This document shows, piece by piece, positions 1 to 11,042 of a stretch of 64,000 nt of DNA (position 1 is its first letter; each line of letters starts with the position of its first letter). Under the pieces are notes generated by a model. That model was not told the DNA's origin. It was given only the letters and a program-made list of their open reading frames with translations, and ran no database searches. Location of the stretch: positions 19,282,001 through 19,346,000 of the forward strand of contig OX579639.1 of the NCBI GenBank assembly GCA_951230915.1. Direction: 5' to 3'. Origin of the DNA: Antitrichia curtipendula. Lineage: Eukaryota; Streptophyta; Bryopsida; Hypnales; Leucodontaceae. Made by a program: the position numbers and the translations under genes.

Positions 1-70
1 ATTTTTTTAAGCCAACAATTCACACGGTACCCAAACAGATGATTTCCACGGCTCGTTGTTTAAGGGTTAA
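1..70 (-). mobile_element. Partial TTAA-bounded MITE, family B (cut by window edge)
   Basis: The segment carries the family-B inner motif ACACGGTACC found again near 48.72 kb and, in altered form, in the copies at 31.9 and 49.2 kb. It ends in AAGGG-TTAA at 67-70. The left part lies outside the window. It abuts the next copy through that single TTAA. Orientation is opposite to its neighbour. Confidence 0.6.
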
Positions 71-288
71 CCTTAAAAGGACGGGGGCACCCCCAATGAA
101 AATCATCATTTCTGAAACCGTGGGAATAATTGGTATTAAAAAATAAAATAAAAAATTCATTTGAAGTCAAAATACTGTAGAAGATCTCTACTTTCCAAAA
201 CTAATTCCAAAAATGAATAGTTGTATTTCTGTCCTACACAGGAGAATGCCTTGTCATTCCTACGTCCGCGGCGTCCTTTCTGGGTTAA
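67..288 (+). mobile_element. TTAA-bounded MITE, family B copy 1
   Basis: About 222 bp, starting TTAACCTTAAAAGGACG and ending GTCCTTTCTGGGTTAA. The interior matches the copies at 31.9, 49.2, 49.4 and 50.6 kb: a GAAAATCAT block, a GAAGATCTC block, then GAATAGTTG and TCTGTCCTA. It has no coding capacity; the 79-codon ORF across it is chance. Terminal inverted repeats plus TTAA suggest a piggyBac-like non-autonomous element. Confidence 0.75.
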
Positions 289-2350
289 GTCCTCCCTTGC
301 CCCAAACTCCTCCGACTGCTGCTGGCGCGGTGTTTCACAAAAGCGCCCTTGGAAACCGTTCCACAGTCTGTTGTGAGTCCCATTTTCAGGTGCTTCTGTT
401 CACACCTAACTCAACTTCACTTATGGCCCATGCTCTTCATTGCGTAAAGTGAAGGACCTGCCTTTTCTGGAGTTCGCTCCATTGGGGGAATGAATCTTGA
501 TCCTCCATCCCCTCCCACTCTTAAGAAAAAAATCTCTGGTAGTTGGCAATAATTTCAAATGGAATAAGATGGAGTCAAATGTTAGTCACCCCCAAATAGC
601 GGCTTAGGAAGGGTCGAACGAGATTCTTCTTCATGGTGAAAATAATACGATGGTTTTCAATCAATTTATTGTGCTTTTGGGCTGGCTTTCATGTTGGGTG
701 TAGGAATCGGAAACGGAATTTCTGAGTTTTTCTTGAGTTTGGGCCAACAAAGTGCGGATTTGATATTGCTCTTTGTGAATATTGCACACTTCCAAGTAGA
801 ATTCCCTAATTTTGTTTTGTCTCTTTGGCAAAGAAAGATTGGCTGATTTTTGAACATAGAAGTTTGCCTTTGGGTTTGTTGAAGCACGCATTGCCACTCC
901 ATACTTCCCCTCTTGAGTCAAAAATTCATGGATTATACTTGTTTCAGAGTGATTTTTGTTGCCATGAGGTTCGCTACAAGGCTTGTGAAAAGTGGGGGGA
1001 ACAAACTTTCCAACTTCTGGAAAACTATTTCCAACGTTAAACTTGAACTTTATGGTGGCTTTTCAGCAAAGCAAAGCTACTCTTTAAATGTAGCTTTCTC
1101 CCTACTCATCACATGGGAAGTGAAAGCATCATGAAATTGGGGCAAAAGCAAGTTCAACTCCAGAAAACTCAAAGAAACAACATGCAAGGCTGACCTTATT
1201 CTCTGAATTTTTGTAGGGAATTTTTGTAGACATGCTCGGTTTTGAATGCTCCATAAACCAAGTGTCTCTGTACCACACTGCACCAGAGCGAATAGACACC
1301 CCTCAGCAAAGAAGAACAGACACCAGGCGGCAACAAACACACACACAGAGACGCAGCCAACAGCTTTCCTGATTACACGCCTGAGATTTCGATCACTATT
1401 AGGGTCATTGAAGCATGTATTGAAAGCAGGACTTATGGAACAAGCTGAGATTTCGATAAGGTAAACGATATTAAATCGTTAGGGAACTGAAACCATCTCC
1501 TATACTGATCCTTAGCAATAGTAATTCAAACAATTCTTTGAACTTATTATCAAGTGATGAAAGCATGACTTGGCTACTGGACTTTGAATGGAAACGTGGT
1601 TGTATCCTGTCACATATAGTGGTTTATGACCTCCCACTTTTTGAAACTGCAAAGAAAATTCTCTCACTGCGATAAAAAAAATTGATCTCCACAGATTTAT
1701 ACATCTCTCCTTATCTCTTTACATCTCCCAAAAATCACCCTCCAACATATAGGTTGAAATAGTTGAAGTGACGCGAATTGCATCCTCTACATTGGAAAAA
1801 ATTGACAACAAAGACACAAATTGGCGAAACTGCACATCGAATAAATAAGAATTCTGAAGAAATATCGCGAGATGCAATATAAAGGAATCAGGAACGGCAT
1901 TTGCACATACGCGAAGCCCATGGCTTGCTTCCGTGTACCTGTTTTTTTCTTTGAAAAGTGACGGTGCTTGCTTCAGTGCTCTTGCATAATGTCGTGGCTC
2001 TTCCGGCATCTCCCAGTCTGTGCACAAACAAAATTAGGTCAAGATCGTCCTCTACATGCGATCTCAGCAAACGGGATTCAACATGCGCGGTTCAAATTAA
2101 CCAAAAATTATAACAGTCCAACCCACTCACTGACCATATATCTTGCTGGGCAATCCACATGAAACAGTTTATTTACGGTATTTTAGGATTTAGGAACCCT
2201 AAAACCCTAAACCGAATTCCACAGAAAGACACACACAGAAACTCGAACCCTGCATTTCGTATCCCACTCTTTGCAACACCTGAACGTGTTGATAAGGCTC
2301 AAAAGCTTAGAAGAGGAAAAGGAAATCAAATAATCAAAACAAGCGGCAAA
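289..2350. other. Intergenic DNA, no gene recognised
   Basis: Only short ORFs of 60-106 codons occur on both strands, overlapping in several frames and without recognisable motifs. Two CCCTAAA telomere-like units lie near 2.20 kb. The last part is the 3' flank of the U6 gene. Confidence 0.6.
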
Positions 2351-2351
2351 G

Positions 2352-2359
2352 AAAAAAAA
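2352..2359 (-). terminator. Pol III T-run terminator of U6
   Basis: Eight consecutive T on the minus strand directly follow the conserved U6 3' end (GGTCCAAA). This is a standard RNA polymerase III stop. Confidence 0.9.
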
Positions 2360-2405
2360 TTTGGACCATTTCTCGATTTGTGCGTGTCATCCTTGCGCAG
2401 GGGCC

Positions 2406-2437
<32 letters not shown>

Positions 2438-2457
2438 TCAGATGTCTCCGAAGAGAC
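2356..2457 (-). ncRNA. U6: U6 spliceosomal snRNA
   Basis: U6 is the catalytic-core RNA of the spliceosome, transcribed by RNA polymerase III. On the minus strand the sequence reads GTCTCTTCGGAGAC (5' stem-loop), then GATAAAATTGGAACGATACA, the invariant ACAGAGA box, the AGC triad in GATTAGCATGG, and the 3' stretch ending AAATGGTCC. The core matches the plant U6 consensus throughout. The 5' stem differs from the usual plant GTCCC/GGGAC: here it is GTCTC/GAGAC, a compensatory pair change that keeps the stem. A further C-to-T lies just after it (ACATCTG rather than ACATCCG). Promoter and terminator are intact, so this looks functional. The exact 3' end is taken from the family length of about 102 nt. 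Confidence 0.95.
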
Positions 2458-2480
2458 AGAAGAGACGGGTCCGAGATAGC

Positions 2481-2488
2481 TATATAAA
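2481..2488 (-). promoter_or_regulatory. U6 TATA box
   Basis: Minus strand TTTATATA at about -24 to -31 relative to the U6 5' end, the usual position for plant snRNA genes. Confidence 0.9.
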
Positions 2489-2512
2489 CCAGACAACGGG
2501 AAGCACGCCAAA

Positions 2513-2523
2513 CCGTATGGGAC
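2513..2523 (-). promoter_or_regulatory. Upstream sequence element (USE) of U6
   Basis: Minus strand GTCCCATACGG matches the plant snRNA USE consensus RTCCCACATCG with small changes. The gap to the TATA box is 24 nt, which is the pol III spacing; pol II snRNA genes have about one helical turn more. This supports pol III transcription. Confidence 0.85.
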
Positions 2524-2779
2524 AAGTGACATGCGAGACCGACTTTTACTTTTAAATGATCGCAATGCATCGGAGGAACTTCGTTCTGCTCAGGAAGAAC
2601 TGAAAATGGGGGCCAAGGGACCCTAATTTTTATCGCGAATATAAGTTCAAATTGGATCGCAAGAAACTCTTGGAACCCCAAAACAAGCAGCAGCAGAGAT
2701 TCTGCAATGGAAAATCTTATTCTATTTCCACTGAGCTTGGTACAGAATTCAAAATTTTGCACACCCCCATTTGTTTGAA

Positions 2780-2780
<1 letters not shown>

Positions 2781-2878
<98 letters not shown>
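2781..2878. repeat. (TTA)n microsatellite
   Basis: About 32 near-perfect TTA units. The poly-Leu and poly-Ile ORFs across it are artefacts. Confidence 0.97.
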
Positions 2879-3329
2879 TTTAAATCCACACACTTTCTAT
2901 TGGTGAAAAGTCATATAATCCAAAATTTTCCAAGCTTCCCAATGGTGACAATTGAGAAACGACACATTTGCTTCTAGTGAATGAGAGGTATGTAATGTAA
3001 TACAAATAATTGAAAGTGGAACATTGGCATGATTTTGCTTTCTTGAGCGTGATTTGCCAAGGCCTTCGTAATTTTTGACACTTAGCTTGCTTTTGAAGAG
3101 TTTTCATGTGTCTATTCTCAAAGTACTTTGGGATGACCTTCCTATGATAGTAATTTCAAGCTCTGATCATAAACCAATGAAAAGTTTAAAATATATTTGG
3201 AAGGACTAGTATGAATGTTCCATTGAGGATACTCTAATCTAGGATTTGCAAAATCAATGGAATTGTGACTCATTACTCATCATTGTTGTTGCAAAACACT
3301 TTGGAAACAAGTCATGGAAGGAGACCTCC
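2879..3329. other. Intergenic DNA, nothing recognised
   Basis: AT-rich sequence between the TTA repeat and a family-A element. No ORF with recognisable content. Confidence 0.5.
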
Positions 3330-4273
3330 TTGACCCGTAAAGGACCAACCTGTTATTTTTAACAACATAGCAATTTTGGGCAAGTACCTATGATTGGAGA
3401 TTTACATATTTTAGGCCCATATTTTAATAGAAGTTATGGATGAGGAATTATGTCTCTCACGTAAACAAAATTTTATGACATTTTGAAATACAAGTCAAAA
3501 GTTATAGCCTAATATATATTACTTTTTCATTGGGCGGGCAATCCGGGCAATCCGAGCAGATAAAAAAATAGTTTTTTTCAAAAACAAAAATTTGAAATTG
3601 TTTTTTTAGATTTATATATGCGTGGAAAGTTTTGAATCATTCCATTCAATCAATGAGTCAAAAGTTATGAGGAATTTTAGTTTGCGGGCAATTGTGGATT
3701 TACTACTCTAAAATAAACTTTGAAGTCATTTATTTCATTCAATTTTCAATATTTTTGGAAGAAAATGAAATTGTAGGATATAGGTTTTTTATTACAACAT
3801 TACAACCATTGGAATTGGTACATTCAATTTTATAATGATTTTCTTAGCAATTTAGTGTTTTGAGACATTACCTATTTCTTTCTACTTACTATTTTTTTCT
3901 ATATGTTGTACAATTCCATATGATTTAAATTTTTTCAAGCATGTAGCCAATTTGCCTTGAAGAATGAATCCGGAGAATAACCACCAATTTGGATATTTTT
4001 TCATACAAATGTGACCTTGTGAAGTGCACCTAACCGGGTTTTCGCAGGGACCAAAAGAGGATTTTTGTCACTTCAAACACTAATATCTTGCAATCCATGT
4101 GGTGGAAAATTCTGAAATTTTTTCTACATCTTTTCAAACTAGTGTTCTACAAGATCATGTGGTTACATGTGTCCTAAAATGTTTTTTTTTTTCCAAAATT
4201 TGATACTTGTGCTCAAAATGGTAGGTTTTGAGCATTTGGAGGGAAAACATAGTCAAGAAACTTAAAGGGTTAA
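3330..4273 (+). mobile_element. TTAA-type element, family A copy 1
   Basis: About 944 bp. Left end TTGA-CCCGTAAAGGACCAA (TTAA with one change), right end CTTAAAGGG-TTAA. The interior aligns with copies at 29.06, 44.81 and partly 52.24 kb: TTTTGGGCAAGTACC near the left end, AATCAATGAGTCAAAAGTTATG in the middle, and ACATAGTCA near the right end. No ORF of note. A non-autonomous piggyBac-like element is inferred from the TTAA boundary and CCC start. Confidence 0.75.
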
Positions 4274-7200
4274 ACTAAGTCAATTTGTTGACAACCATTA
4301 TTAATAGTGTTTGCTATGATCTTTCATTTTTTTTTATATGAAGATAAATTTCAATTGAAGTGGCATGAAATCCAAGAACAATATTTGAATATAATTTGCA
4401 AAAGTTACAAAAGGACAAACTTGAATTGTTGGATTTTGAAATTGTGCTTTAATTCCTATGTTCATACTTTGAATATTGTGCTACAAACATCTATTTATTC
4501 TTTGAATAAGACTTTTGGAAACATGCTCAGAATTAGATGATCTAATCCTATCATATTAGGTGAAGTTACAATATTTTACTTAGTCAATTGCAAATACAAA
4601 GACTGAAGATATTTATAGTTTTGAAAAATGTGATTATTAAAGTGATATAATTGTGTTTTTTTCCATTTTTTCAACGGTTTTAAGAACTACAACTAATTAT
4701 CAAAATCGCATTTAAGATGCTAGGATTGGGTTCCAAAATTTAATTGCTATAAGACTATTGTCAATTATTGAGGTCCATCACTATTGTATTCAAGAAGCCT
4801 TAAACTTTACAATAGATTTTTGAGGAATTTAATGGTAGCTTTAATAGGAAGCACATGATGACTTTGGAGTGTCTTAGCTTATTAATGACATTAAGATCTT
4901 ACACTTTTGGGATGTAAAACTACTAAAGAGTGTGTGACCATTTTATATCCTTGACATTGTGACATTACTTTAGAAACATATTGTGTCCATTTGGGGGGAT
5001 CTTGGGACACTCATACACTTTTGGGTTGCTTACTTCAAATATTCATAACTAATTCATAATTTGTGGGTGCATTAATAAAGTACTAAACCGACTTAAAAGC
5101 AACCAATGCTTAATTTTTTGAACTATCATGCCTTACTATTCAATTGTATATATGATCAATATAATAATCTACAAAAAATGATATACCAAAATTTCAACAA
5201 ATTTGAGTGAATTTAAGTAATAAAAAAGGATTAAAACATATATAACCAATGCTTAATAAGCACAAAAATTTATAGATTATGAAGATTTATTTGTCTCAAA
5301 CTTATATAATGTGAAGAATTGTTTGCCTAAGCTTAAAAAACTATTCTCATTAGGGACACTTTTGACTCATGTTATTGTGAAAATATGCTTTTTTTATATC
5401 ATTTTTTTCCAGTATGCTTCTTTTTTCATCACATTTGGAAAAAATTGATACTCCTTGAACACTCAAAAGAACTAAATGAAAAATGATGGCAAAAATAGTC
5501 TAGCATATTATAGTACCAATCTCGCACCCAATAAAATTTGTTTCCATTCAGTTGGACTTCAAAGACTAAACATATTCTGCCATATTGTGCAAGTATAATA
5601 AGGTACTTATACCTAATTTTGAACTCTTTCTAAATATGACCTCTACAAATTCTTGCCTAAAATGTATTGGTCACCTCTATTGATAAAAACTTACCTCGGT
5701 GGCTTTTGGATAAGCCTATTTTCAACAATTTTGAAAATTCATAGTTTATTCATTTGCTATTTCAAAAATGAACAGCAAATAGTTTAGAATTTTTTTTTAC
5801 TTCCAACAGATCCAGTATAAATTAGGTAGCTTAACAATAGGAACAATATTCAATTGTTTATTCAAATAATTTGTTTTGGAGAGTATCATAGGGCCAAATT
5901 ACACCATTATAAAACAAATCTCTATTTTTTGCCAAACAAATATAGTCTTTTTTAGCAATTTTTTTCCATTTCTACTTAAAGGTTGATGAAGTCACCTAGT
6001 TTAGATGAAAAATGCATGAACATGAATAAAATATTTTTTGTTCCAAATGATGAATGAACAAAGAAATATTATGCTCATCAAATTTTGAAGTAAACACCAT
6101 CTCCACACCTTCTTAAAATGTAAAAAAGGCATGATTTGGATACATTTAAGGTAGGCTCTGCTCAAATCACATTGTCCCTTGAAGCGCCACTTTACAAGAT
6201 GCTCATACTGTGTACATCTCCAAAATCAATGTGTACCTATTTTTGCATAAACAATTTTTGAATGTTTACCTGAAAAACTTTGACCCTTCATTATCTTTTG
6301 CATACAAAATTTGAATGATGCATTCTTTAGTGCATTGAAATCTTCCATCACTTGCAAATGAGAAAATACAAAAAAAAATTATAATCTAATAATAGTAATG
6401 ATCTATAATAGAAAAAATGGACTTTTGAAATGCTCCTACCTTAGGTGCAACTTATTTATTTTGGACAAGTGTGACCACTATTGATCTCATTGCATTGGTG
6501 CTATTGGCCTCATTACACTGGCCAATTTGGAGGGGCAAAGGTAGATAAATGAAATCTATTAGTTTGAGCCAATGTTTGTAGAATTTTTTACAATGACCAA
6601 TACTACTCTCCTATTCCTCCTATTCCAAAACTTGACTTGGCCCACGTATTGGATGAATTGGCTAAAACTGAGCTAGTGCCTATAACTTAATTCAGTCCAA
6701 ATCTTTTATATCATAATTTTACCTGAATGTTTTTTCTCCTTCAAATTGCTCACTATAGAACTAGTTTCAAATCCTAATATTATCATTTCTATCTTATTGA
6801 AATCATAAATTTTAAGTAAAAATATAATTAGCATGCAATTATAATATACTTGGCATGATTCAAACATAGCAACCTACCAACCATTTGATTGCCAAATATT
6901 TGCCTTCCCAACAAATCAATAAAATGAAAGGATTCCATGTGTATACAAATATGCATTTACATACAAAAATTCTTAGGCATTAAAAAGATCATCAACTTCA
7001 CCGCCAACATCTAAAGTTCCAATAAGATATTGATAAGGGCTAGAAAATAAAACTACATCCCTAAAGCTAGGATATTGTAATACATATGGCTAAGATTTGT
7101 GGAGTTGGGGATGCCCGTTGAAAAACCTAAACCTCTTCCCTTCCATATGCTAGAAATTTGATATATTGTCATTAAATTGAATGATATTCATAATTTTATC

Positions 7201-8684
7201 ATTTTTACTTGATTCTAAGGTCTCGAGTTTTCATTTTCAATCATTTTTTCTTCGAAATCAAGTAGCTCATCTTACATTTATTGCCACTACTCTTACAACA
7301 AATAAATACCTATTGTATAAAGATTGGGCACTTTATCACCCCACACTGAAGTCTCTCTAGAGGGAACTCTAAAACTTCGTTTGGAGTTCTTTGAAATCAA
7401 CTAGCTCATCTTACATTTAAAATCAATTAGCTCATCTTATATTTATTGCCACTACTTTTACAATAAAGAGACAACTATTTTACAAAGATTGACCACTTTA
7501 TCATCAAAGCAATAAAATCTCTATAGAAAAAATTCGAAAACTTTGTTGGAGATGCTTGTTGAAGGAAAGATGTGCGTACGGATGTTTTTTTCATCCAAAC
7601 AATAAAATCTTTATAGAGAGAATTTGAAAATTTTGTTGGAGATGCTTGTTGAAGGAAAGATGTGTGTATGGATGCTTTTTACATATCTATTTAATCAAAT
7701 CTAAAGTCCATCACCAATATTTTTCAATCAATTATTGTGTAAAACCATGAATATTAAATGAAACAATTAACCAAAAATAAAATTTTGCTTTCTTGAAATT
7801 GAAATTCGGTGTGTTAATGTATTTCAATCACTTATCATGTAAACCAATTTGGTGTGCCAATGTTTTTCAATCACTTATTATGTAAAACCATAAATATTAA
7901 ACAAAACAACTAACCAAAAATGAAGTTTTGCTTTTTTGAAACTGAAATTTGGTGTGCTTGATTGGGATTGTGTAAAAATTGCATGTTAATCATACAAAGA
8001 CAAAAAAATGCCAAATGTATTCTATATTATGCAAAAAAAATTGAATGTCACAACAAGTAGTTTGTAAGAAAATTGAATGTCACAAACTCACAATAAGTAG
8101 TTTGTAAGATTATATGACCCAATTATACACTACTTTGGTTTGAATGAACTTTTAGTGATCTTTTGCTGCTTATAGGACCCAATTATACATTGGTTTGGTT
8201 TGAGTGAACTTTTAAACACTAAACCCGTCTTTAACAAAAGATATTTTTATTTTTTGCACTTGATAAAATTTGCAAATTTTGAATTCATATTTGCAATGAG
8301 GTCCAAATTAGTTAGGATAGGTGAAAAACATGATAGAATTTGCCTTAGGAGTTTTTATTTTTTACACCTGATAAAATTTGCAATGATAGAATTAGCCCTA
8401 GAATTTTTTATTTTTTACTTGATAAAATTTGCAAATTTTGGATTCATATAATTTGCAATTAGAGGCCCCAAATCAGGTAAGACAGGTGAAGAACATGAAC
8501 ATGATAGAATTACCAAATCAAGTAGGATAGGTGAAGAACAAGATAGGATTAACCTTGAAGCGCTTCGACATCGAATTTATGGAAAATGAATAGATTTATA
8601 TTCTTGTTTCTTGCTCATTGCTACTAGGATGAAAGTCATCCTAAGTTCTTGTCCTATCTATCGGTTGGATTTGGTCACTAGGGT
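4274..8684. other. Long AT-rich gene-free stretch with internal duplications
   Basis: No gene recognised. Around 7.34-7.70 kb a segment of about 90 bp is repeated (GGAGATGCTTGTTGAAGGAA occurs twice). At 7.72-7.95 kb a block around TTTTTCAATCA is duplicated. Related sequence recurs at 11.93-12.31 kb, so this is probably old transposon-derived DNA. At 8.23-8.53 kb short phrases such as CTTGATAAAATTTGCAAATT recur three times. Confidence 0.55.
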
Positions 8685-8818
8685 ACATATACTTTAAAAA
8701 AATTTCAAGTGTGGAAGTATGTCAAGCGGTTGACATACTTTAAAAAAATTTCAAGTGTGGAAGTATGTCAAGCGGTTGACATACTTTAAAAAAATTTCAA
8801 GTGTGGAAGTATGTCAAA
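8685..8818. repeat. 46-bp tandem repeat with hairpin units, about 3 copies
   Basis: The period is exactly 46 bp (CTTTAAAAAAATTTC at 8692, 8738 and 8784). Each unit carries the inverted pair GACATACTT / AAGTATGTC, so each copy can fold into a stem. Copies are nearly identical, so the duplication is recent. Confidence 0.9.
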
Positions 8819-9596
8819 TGAATCTAACCGTATAGATGGAATCTAAAATTCAAAACCTACAACTTTCATTTGTATACCAATTCCAAAACATTCTTCCAAA
8901 TAGTACTTTATAATGATTTTTTCCAAATTATCAATTCTAGAGAAGAATCTTGATGTTTAGGGGGTTAAGACAACACAAAAATAAGAGACTTTCTTTTTTT
9001 ACAATTACCCTGCAAAACACAAAATTCACCCCACAGGGGCCACAGTTTAATTAACGTCCTGCATGGTTGCCGGCCAGGGAGAACTGACCCCCTCACTCGG
9101 CCCTGCAGGCAAACCCTTTTTTTGCACATTATTTTTTTGCAAATTTTGAATTCATATTTGCGATCAGAGACCCCCAATTTGTCTAATGAAGTCAAGAATA
9201 TACCCTAGAACGGCCCAAAATAGGGAGCTTTTTTTTTACATGCACCCCTGGTAAGGCTGAGCGAGGGGGTCAATCCACCCCGATCTGGTCGCCTGAGTTG
9301 AGAATTCCAAAGTCTTTGACTGACTGCTGCTGCCCCGGTCTGTTTTTCTTTTTCTTTTTTCCTTTTTCTTTTTCTCTTCTTTTTCCAAATTCCAATTTGA
9401 CATGACTGCGTCATTGTACTAACAGCCTCTCCTGATTTCCATGTCCATTGAAACCGACTGACTGCGCTGACGGCGTTCGCATTTCCCGTCCCATCGCCGG
9501 CACGGCCCATCCGTCCCTTCCGTCCGTCTCTTTCTTTTAATCTCTCCAATTCTCGGCTTCCCGCCATGCCCTAATCATAATTAAGCTGTATAAACC
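8819..9596. other. Intergenic DNA with an inverted-repeat pair
   Basis: No gene recognised. TGACCCCCTCACTC near 9.09 kb pairs with GAGCGAGGGGGTCA near 9.26 kb, and runs of T flank both. This could be a decayed inverted-repeat element. A pyrimidine tract (CTTTTT units) lies at 9.35-9.38 kb. Base composition becomes more GC-rich toward the next gene. Confidence 0.4.
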
Positions 9597-9779
9597 ACTG
9601 ATGATGCTTGCATTCCCTTGTCGTCCATATCCATGCAGATGGGATCCAATCACAAGGGGAAGCGAAGAAGACGGCGCCGGCGATGGCCCATCCCGCTCGA
9701 CTCTCGATGCATTCAAATCAATGCCCTTCTTTATGATAACGCTCAACGCAATTCCAATCCCCATGTTCCAATTCAAGTC

Positions 9780-10166
9780 CTTGATGATGGTCCTTGGATA
9801 GAGAGAGAGACAGAGAGAACCAGGACAAGCATAAATAGATTTATTAACCTGAGGATTTCAGTTTAGTAATTGCCTGGCGCAACTGGCTTGCGTGGTTTCT
9901 ACGTTAAACGATCTGCACGAAGAATCTCCTGCCACATTGGCAGTGGTCACGAGAAGCGAGAGAGATGTTCCGACCGTGAGTGAGCGAGGGTACTGTCGAA
10001 ATGGGGGGAAGCTGATTGATTAGGAGTCGGGTGGGATGTTTGGAGGGTTTTAGGGGAAGATGGGAGTCGGTTTGGCTCCCTGGTATTCCATGCGTTAGTG
10101 GGTTTTGCAGAATTTGACTCGATTGCAGAATTTGGCTCGATTGTAAGCAGCTTAGAGACTGTGGCC
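9780..10166 (+). promoter_or_regulatory. Probable promoter/5' leader of the 10.2 kb gene
   Basis: A GAGA-rich tract (GAGAGAGAGACAGAGAGA) at about 9800-9817 lies upstream of the first exon, as in many plant promoters or leaders. Assignment rests on position and composition only. Confidence 0.3.
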
Positions 10167-11042
10167 ATGTCCAAGCGGCAGCGTTTCTTTGTGGAGCTTG
10201 TGCAGGATCAGGTCAACATGGTTTCTTGGAAGCAGTTGGTGGCACATGGAGAGCGAATCTCGACTTCGGAGAAAACTGCGCCGGCGACTACTTTTCCTGC
10301 GAAGACGGTGGTCCCAGGCTTGATTCGTGCCAGCATCCCCAACAATTCGAACACGACCGAGTCGAATCCACTGGTGAGGATTCATCTCTGCCTGCACTTC
10401 AATTAGGATGTATTTCAATTTTCGCTCATGTGACAAGCTCTTTTCCACTCTCTGCAATGGATTGAAACGATGATTTCGAAATGGTGACATCAGTTCGACA
10501 CTTCTGCAAGAGTTCTTGGATGTTGCTCCAACGGCGGTTGGATTAGGTGAGTCTCGTTGCAAAACCTTTGCGTAATTGACGAGAAAAGCCTTGCAAGTAT
10601 TGAGAGGTCATGACGCGCTTAGTCATTAATGTATGTATTGGGAGTTTGGAGCTGCATAATTCCCCTGAAGTAGGCTGCTGATTACATGCATTCCTTTGAT
10701 CAGAAATCAAGAGGGAAATTGAAGCTATCTCTTTCGAATTCCGCCAAGACGACCACCACGAAGCCTGCCGAGCAGAAACCAAGCCTGGACGACCGAACCT
10801 TGATCAAATATACTTCCCGTGTACCCAAGTTGACCACTCAGATTCAACCTAAACCCAACGGGAAGAGGATCTTGGAGGCCAAGTTGGAATTCGGCCAACA
10901 GCGTGATTCAGTGGCGATGAAATTGGCAGAGCCCAAGGGCAAGGTGCATCGATCGATGCCGGGAAAGACGAGCTGCCGCACCAAGAAGAAGACCCAAGCT
11001 TGCTTTTGCTGTTCCAAGAAGGATCCCAGGACCCAAACATGA
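10167..11042 (+). CDS. Small spliced gene with ubinuclein-like N-terminal motif (tentative)
   Basis: Exon 1 starts at ATG 10167 (context GCCATGTCC) and reads MSKRQRFFVELVQDQVNMVSWKQL in two runs: MSKRQRFFVELV and then NMVSWKQLVAHGERIS. The pattern RxxFxVEL-x-VSWKxL is, from memory, near the N-terminus of plant ubinuclein/HPC2-type (HIRA-complex) proteins. It ends at a GTGAGG donor after 10373. A middle exon ends at the GTGAGT donor at about 10546 and may encode FLDVAPTAVGL; its acceptor is uncertain (about 10493 or 10511). A last exon from about 10710 reads to TGA at 11040-11042 and is rich in K, T, S and P, with a CFCC cluster near the end. I do not see the conserved HRD domain of ubinucleins, so this is either a short paralogue or another protein. 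An in-frame ATG at 10098 is an alternative start. Confidence 0.45.
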
